Shown piece after piece: positions 59,327 through 64,000 of a stretch of 64,000 bases of DNA. The notes beneath the pieces were generated by a model, which was given only the letters and a program-made list of their open reading frames with translations, did not search any database and was not told the DNA's origin. The position numbers and the translations under genes were made by a program. The stretch covers positions 114,777 through 178,776 of the forward strand of contig SNVD02003460.1 in the NCBI GenBank assembly GCA_013180625.2. Direction: 5' to 3'. How positions within the stretch are numbered: position 1 is the stretch's first letter; every line of letters begins with the position of its first letter. The DNA comes from Boswellia sacra. Taxonomy: Eukaryota; Streptophyta; Magnoliopsida; Sapindales; Burseraceae.

Positions 59327-59551
59327 AAGGCGTTTCAGCCGTTACTGGACGTAAAACCAGAGGAAGATGTGAGCCACAATCACAACTACTTGTATATTTG
59401 AATGTGTGTTGTTGTTGTAGAATTTTTTTTCTTGTTTCATTTGATCTGATTATCAATGTTGTTTTTGTGTTGTTGTTGTTTGTTGATTTTGTTTGTTTTA
59501 ATTTCAAGTTTTCTTTTTGACAAACCAGATGACTACCCCATGATATAAGCA

Positions 59552-59810
59552 CACGTGGAAGACAAGTGTGGAGGTTTTGTCAACCTCCGCCGAAAGTATA
59601 TCTTTACTTTTCATGCTTCACGTGGGAGACAAGTGTGGCGGTTTTTTTTCAAACCCCACCGAAAGTTTATCTCCATTTTTCATGCACACGTGGGCGACAA
59701 GTGTGGAGGTTTTGTCAAACCCCACCGAAAGCATATCTATTTTTTCAAATCTCGGGGCGATAAATCTGCATCGAGCACCCCCCACCGACATTATGTCCCC
59801 ATGTGTCAAA
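59552..59810. repeat. Minisatellite, about 69-bp unit
   Basis: Three to four copies of CACGTGG-AGACAAGTGTGG plus AGGTTTTGTCAAACCCCACC and GAAAGTATATCT. Frames through it encode repetitive peptides and are not genes. Confidence 0.85.
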
Positions 59811-59946
59811 TTTGAGAGTTTTACGTGTGTATATATCCATGCTGCATATTTTGAAATGTCATTTCATACCCTGTCTTGCACTTGAATCGCATAATCTAAC
59901 GTGCAAATCACTGTCTTAACACAATTTAGGAGCACCCTTGTAGCAA

Positions 59947-60049
59947 ATGGAGAAAAACAATTCGGCGCTTCCAATATATGCGTATTTTGTGGATCGCAAT
60001 TGGGTAAAGTGGAGAGCTTTAACAACAGCAGCTCTTGATCTTGGTAGAG
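59947..60049 (+). pseudogene. LOG cytokinin-activating enzyme, N-terminal remnant in element X
   Basis: An ATG at 59947 starts MEKNNSALP. After a 2-bp AT insertion the frame continues ICVFCGSQLGKVESF, and after another shift TTAALDLGRV. These are the first conserved segments of LOG proteins (compare ICVFCGSRPGK at 36430). The sequence ends exactly at the LTR of element Y (60050). The Gly-rich loop and PGGxGTxxE signature would lie beyond Y, outside the window. Unlike the copy at 35815-36483, this one keeps a start codon. Confidence 0.75.
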
Positions 60050-61446
60050 TGATAGGTGTCTATTTATATATCATTTTCATATCAATTCGTCCATGTTTCT
60101 TTGCTATATTCCTTGGTATTTTTATGTTTTTGTGTGGTTTTTGATGTTTGTAGGAGTTTTGGAGGAACTTACACAAAATTGGAGTAAACCCCTTCATTTT
60201 CACCTCTGCTAGTCAACCAATTTCTTGGAGTTGATTGTATCGATATACAATTAACCGGATAACATGCTATATACCATTGAAAAGCTCTCGAAGTTTATTT
60301 TCTGGAGAAATTTACGGTTCACGAATTTATGTAGTGTACCGAAAGTTGTGATAAAAATGGTATGAGAAGTGTATATTTGTAATTCCATATATCACTGTAG
60401 CAAGTTACTGTAGCAGAGTATTTAAACACATTTTAGGGTTTTATTTTCATAACTTGAAGAGGGGAAAACGTGGGAGGAGGCTGCATTTCTGGATTTCTCT
60501 CATCCCTTGGAGTTCTTGAAGGAGAAAGAAGATTTGAAAGAGGAGGAACTACAATTCCAAGAAGATTCATCTACAAAGAAGATTTTCAAAGAATTTGCTA
60601 AGTTCTTTCTTTCTTTTTAAATTCTGGAATTTCTCTGTATTGTATTTGTTATTCTGATTGAATATGTGTAACTAAATATGAATTGGTTGAGGATGATTTC
60701 AAAGCCCTTGATATGGATTTTGTGAGTTGATTGTGTAAGAAATTGTTATCCACTTCTCTAATTGAAGTTGCTTGTATTTTCCCATATCTAATGCTTATGA
60801 TTGCTTACTGATTGTATTTGGAATGGCCAACTGAATATAATCTGTTGTTGTCTATTACTAGATTAGAAATCTTGATCCGAAATTGTCATGAATTTCCAAT
60901 CATTAGTAGCAAAATTGTGATCAGAGATTGCAATTGGAAAATCCAACCTAGGTTAAATAATCCGAACTTGTGTGATTATTGCTTAGATCAACCTATCTTT
61001 CTCATCGTAATGCTTATATTGAATTAAACTTAGAGAGCTTGTTCTAGGTTGTTTAATGGATAGAGATTAATAAAGAGCTTGTTTTATTTAACAACAAAGT
61101 AAGGAAAGATTGGGATAACAGCGCTTGTTGTTATCTACGGTTGATAACTTCAATGCTGTAATTGGATTACAATTCTATGTTAATTCACAAATTCATATCT
61201 TGTGGTAGAGAAAGAACCCTTAACCAAGTGTCTCTCAGTGATCTTTCATTCAAATTAACTTCTGTTTTGTTATTCTTAATTTGCATTCTTATTTCATTTA
61301 GTTAATCACTCAACAAAACCCCCACATTTAGTTAATTGTTGCTGGAAATAACAAATTCAATTAGAATCAATCCTCGTGGGAACGATAGCTTACTGATCAC
61401 TTTATTACTTGTGCGACTAGTATACTTGCTAGTTTCGAACGCATCA
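60050..61446 (+). repeat. 5' LTR of element Y
   Basis: 1,397 bp from TGATAGGTGTC to CGAACGCATCA. Confidence 0.9.
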
Positions 61447-61452
61447 AGTTTT

Positions 61453-61470
61453 TGGCGCCGTTGCCGGGGA
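61453..61470 (+). promoter_or_regulatory. Primer-binding site of Y, tRNA-Asp
   Basis: TGGCGCCGTTGCCGGGGA, identical to the site of X. Confidence 0.9.
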
Positions 61471-61552
61471 TTGATTTTCTAATCAATTTGTTATTCTGTT
61501 TTTACTACTGATTCTTGATTGTTATTTCCTGATTGTTTGGGTTTAGGCTTTT

Positions 61553-63439
61553 ATGTCCGAGGGAGAAGCAGATCAGCGACTTAAGAGAATTAAGGAGTTT
61601 CTCCAATCCTCGAATTTAAGACTAAATCGTTCAATTTCAACTCCACCTCCAGAATTTGACCTTGCACGACATACTTCCCTCCCATCTTCTTGCAGTTCAA
61701 TCAAATCTGAATCGGAAGCCATGGCAATGGAAAACGATCAGACTCTTAAGGAGTTAGCGGCTCCAATTATTGATCAACAACCGCTATGCATAAGCACCAA
61801 TTCTGAGATAGATTTTGAACTTAAATCTAGACTTATTCATCTCTTACCTACATTTCATGGTTTTGCAGGAGAGGATCCGAACAAACACCTCAAAGAATTT
61901 CATGTGGTATGCTCCAGTATGAAGCCAACCGGCATTTCTGAAGAGCAAATTAAATTGAGAGCTTTCCCATTCTCATTAGCAGATTCTGCAAAAGATTGGC
62001 TATACTACCTACCACCAGGTACCATTACCACTTGGAATTAGATGAGTAAACTCTTTTTGGAGAAATACTTTCCAGCCTCGAAAGTTACAAATATTAGAAA
62101 AGATATTAGTGGCATTCAACAACACAATGGAGAATCACTTCATGAATATTGGGAGAGATTTAAGAGGTTATGTGCTAGCTGTCCAAACCACCAAATTGGT
62201 GATGGACTCCTAATTCAATATTTCTCTGAGGGTCTCCTACCCATGGAAAGGAGTATCATTGATGCTGCTAGTGGTGGAGCACTAGTTAATAAAACACCGA
62301 ACGTGGCAAGACGTTTGATTAGTGACATGGCAGCGAACTCCCAACAATTCAGCAGTCATTTTGAGCCACAACTACCAAAAAGAGTAAATGAGGTAAGTAC
62401 TTCAAACATTGAACAACAACTTTGTGAACTTACCTCTCTTGTAAAAAAAGTGGCTGTAGGACATATGCAGCATCTTTATGCATGTGGAGTATGTTCTGCC
62501 ATGGACCATCCAACCGACATGTGTCCAACTTTGCAAGAAGGAGATACAGAACAAGCCAATGCCATGGGTGGATTTCCAGGACAACCAAGGCAAAGGTATG
62601 AACCTTTCTCCAATACTTACAATGCTGGAAGGAGAGATCACCCTAATTTAAGATATGGGAATCATCAGCCAATTGCCCCAAAGGCCATACCAAATCGACC
62701 ACCAGGTTTCAATCAACCAAGGGTGCAGCAACCATTTCAAGCACAACCCCCACCAATACCACAACCAGCACCACAACCAGCTCCACAAAATTCAGGTATG
62801 TCTCTCCAGGATATTGTTAAAGCACTTGCCACAAACACAATGCAATTTCAGCAGGAAACTAGTGCAAGTATCCAAAACCTGGAAAATCAAATGGGACAAT
62901 TGGCCACTAACATGAGCAAATTTGAGAGTCAAAGCTCAGGAAAATTACCTTCTCAGCCGGTGATCAATCCAAGAGAGAATGCTAGTGCTGTAACTTTGAG
63001 AAGTGGGAAACAATTAGAGATTCCACCAAAGAAATCACAAACTGATGAAGTGGATGACACCACTTCCACCATGAATAAAACATCATCTTCTAAGGTAAAT
63101 CCGAAAACCCATATTCCTTCATATGTTACTCCTCCACCTTTTCCTAGCAGATTTGCAAAATCAAAGAAGAAGGAACAGAGAACAAGAAATCCTGGAAACT
63201 TTTCGCAAGATCGAGGTAAACATACCACTTCTAAAAAAACTTCTGGATGCTATCAAGCAAGTGCCTCCTTATGCAAAATTTCTCAAAGAGTTATGCACCA
63301 ACAAGAGGAAGTTGAAAGGAAATTAGAAGGTAAGTGTGGGGGAAAATGTTTCAGCTGTATTGCAAAGAAAAATTCCTCCGAAATGCAAAGATCCAGGTAC
63401 GTTCACCATTCCATGCACCATTGGCAATACAAATTTTGA
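61553..63439 (+). pseudogene. Gag of element Y
   Basis: Starts MSEGEADQRLKRIKEFLQ. The retrotransposon-gag core follows: LLPTFHGFAGEDPNKHLKEF, FPFSLADSAKDWLYYLPPG, then LFLEKYFPASK and HEYWERFKRLCASCPNHQ. A UAG at 62039-62041 replaces what is probably a Glu codon. The zinc knuckle CGVCSAMDHPTDMC (CX2CX4HX4C) is intact near 62490. A Pro/Gln-rich linker leads towards the protease. Frame changes near 63180 and 63326 break the gag-pol frame. With the nonsense codon this makes the copy defective, although it is much better preserved than X. Confidence 0.9.
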
Positions 63440-63764
63440 AAGAGCTATGTTAGATTTAGGAGCATCAATTAATGTCATGCCCTATTCTATTTATGCTTCC
63501 TTGAACCTTGGACCCCTTGCGGAAACTGGTATTGTAATTCAACTTGCTGATCGTTCTAATGCATATCCCAAGGGAGTTGTGGAAGATATGCTTGTGCAGG
63601 TGAATCAATTGGTTTTTCCAGCAGACTTCTATGTTCTGGAAATGGAGGATGAGACATCTCCCAATCCAACACAGATTCTTTTGGGGAGGCCATTCTTGAA
63701 AACTGCCCGAACGAAGATTGATGTTCATGATGGCACTCTCACCATGGAGTTTGATGCGAGGTGA
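63336..63764 (+). pseudogene. Retropepsin-type aspartic protease of element Y
   Basis: The frame carries the catalytic motif LDLGASINVMP, then SNAYPKGVVEDMLVQVNQLV, FPADFYVLEMEDE and ILLGRPFLKTARTKIDVHDG, the pattern of Athila/Tat gag-pol proteases. A one-base loss near 63756 (GATGCGAGG versus GATGGCGAGG in X) ends the frame at GAR. The remaining sequence to 64000 continues the region between protease and RT. Confidence 0.88.
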
Positions 63765-64000
63765 TTCGTTTCAATATTTTTAAGGCAATGAGGTACCTTA
63801 GTGACTTGCATTCTGTTTTTGCAGTTGATGTTATTGATTCTTTGGCACAACAACTTTTTGAGTTAACTCGCAAGGATGCATTGGAAGTAGCCATTAGTGA
63901 GCACATTGGGGCAGAAAATTCCAGAGAATCGAGGAAGTTTATACATGTGTCTAAAGAAGTGGAGGAAGCTGTGGCAATCTTGGATGAGACTATAACTATC

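Larger units (their letters stand above)
54955..60049 (+). mobile_element. Athila-like retrotransposon X, internally deleted, with LOG 5' end; cut by Y
   Basis: A 5' LTR (54955-56363), a tRNA-Asp primer site, 5'-deleted gag, protease and the start of a polymerase are followed directly by post-integrase sequence. A Cys-rich ORF, a minisatellite and the first 35 or so codons of a LOG gene come next. RT, RNase H and integrase are deleted between about 58256 and 58340. No polypurine tract precedes the next LTR at 60050, and LOG stops at that very base. The simplest reading is that Y inserted into X, and X's own 3' LTR lies beyond the window. Confidence 0.8.
60050..64000 (+). mobile_element. Athila-like retrotransposon Y, 5' part (runs off the window)
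   Basis: A 5' LTR (60050-61446), primer site, gag and protease are present; the window ends within the region between protease and RT. The 5 bp before the LTR are TAGAG, which should reappear after the 3' LTR outside the window. Same family as X and the solo LTR at 41573. Confidence 0.9.

Overview
This is a transposon-rich, gene-poor block of a eudicot nuclear genome. The evidence is AT-rich DNA with spliced plant gene fragments, Athila-like Ty3/Gypsy elements primed by tRNA-Asp, CACTA, hAT and Mutator DNA transposons, and an endogenous pararetrovirus. A woody species such as Citrus is plausible from the look of the ankyrin and LOG relatives, but this cannot be proven here. I see no complete, clearly functional host gene.

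0-5 kb: a SINE head, a short tandem duplication, microsatellites, a decayed Gypsy LTR with some internal sequence, and a fragment of an ankyrin-repeat gene. 5.05-30.48 kb: this stretch is bounded by inverted repeats (about 80 bp) and a near-perfect 9-bp target duplication, so I read it as one very large, old Mutator-like element (MULE). It holds a MuDR N-terminal exon, palindrome arrays and pieces of many unrelated host genes: an RsmD-like rRNA methyltransferase, SLC35F-type transporter, RGLG E3 ligase, RSH1, G-gamma subunit, V-ATPase assembly factor and receptor-like protein. Later insertions sit inside it: a solo LTR, a CACTA end, a complete non-autonomous hAT, and a large CACTA with both transposon genes and a captured KIN-12 kinesin piece. 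Three RsmD-like exons with matching splice phase lie on either side of about 21 kb of this material.

32.9-41.1 kb: a complete LTR retrotransposon on the minus strand (LTRs 1,527 and 1,525 bp, TSD ATATC). It lacks reverse transcriptase and integrase. After gag it carries a conserved Cys-rich ORF and then a nearly intact LOG gene (cytokinin riboside 5'-monophosphate phosphoribohydrolase). 41.6-43.0 kb: a solo LTR of a second Athila-like family (TSD ATTAA). 43.6-54.1 kb: a terminally redundant, decayed caulimovirid-like integrant on the minus strand, split in its RT-RNase H region by a 3.7-kb CACTA element (TSD TGA).

55.0-64.0 kb: two Athila-like elements of the second family on the plus strand. 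The first (X) has gag and protease remnants, a homologue of the same Cys-rich ORF, and a LOG 5' end that is cut exactly by the LTR of the second (Y), which runs off the window. Two diverged retrotransposons therefore share the order gag / Cys-rich ORF / LOG. This suggests an LTR-retrotransposon lineage that has kept a captured cytokinin-activation gene, and it is the most interesting signal in the window.
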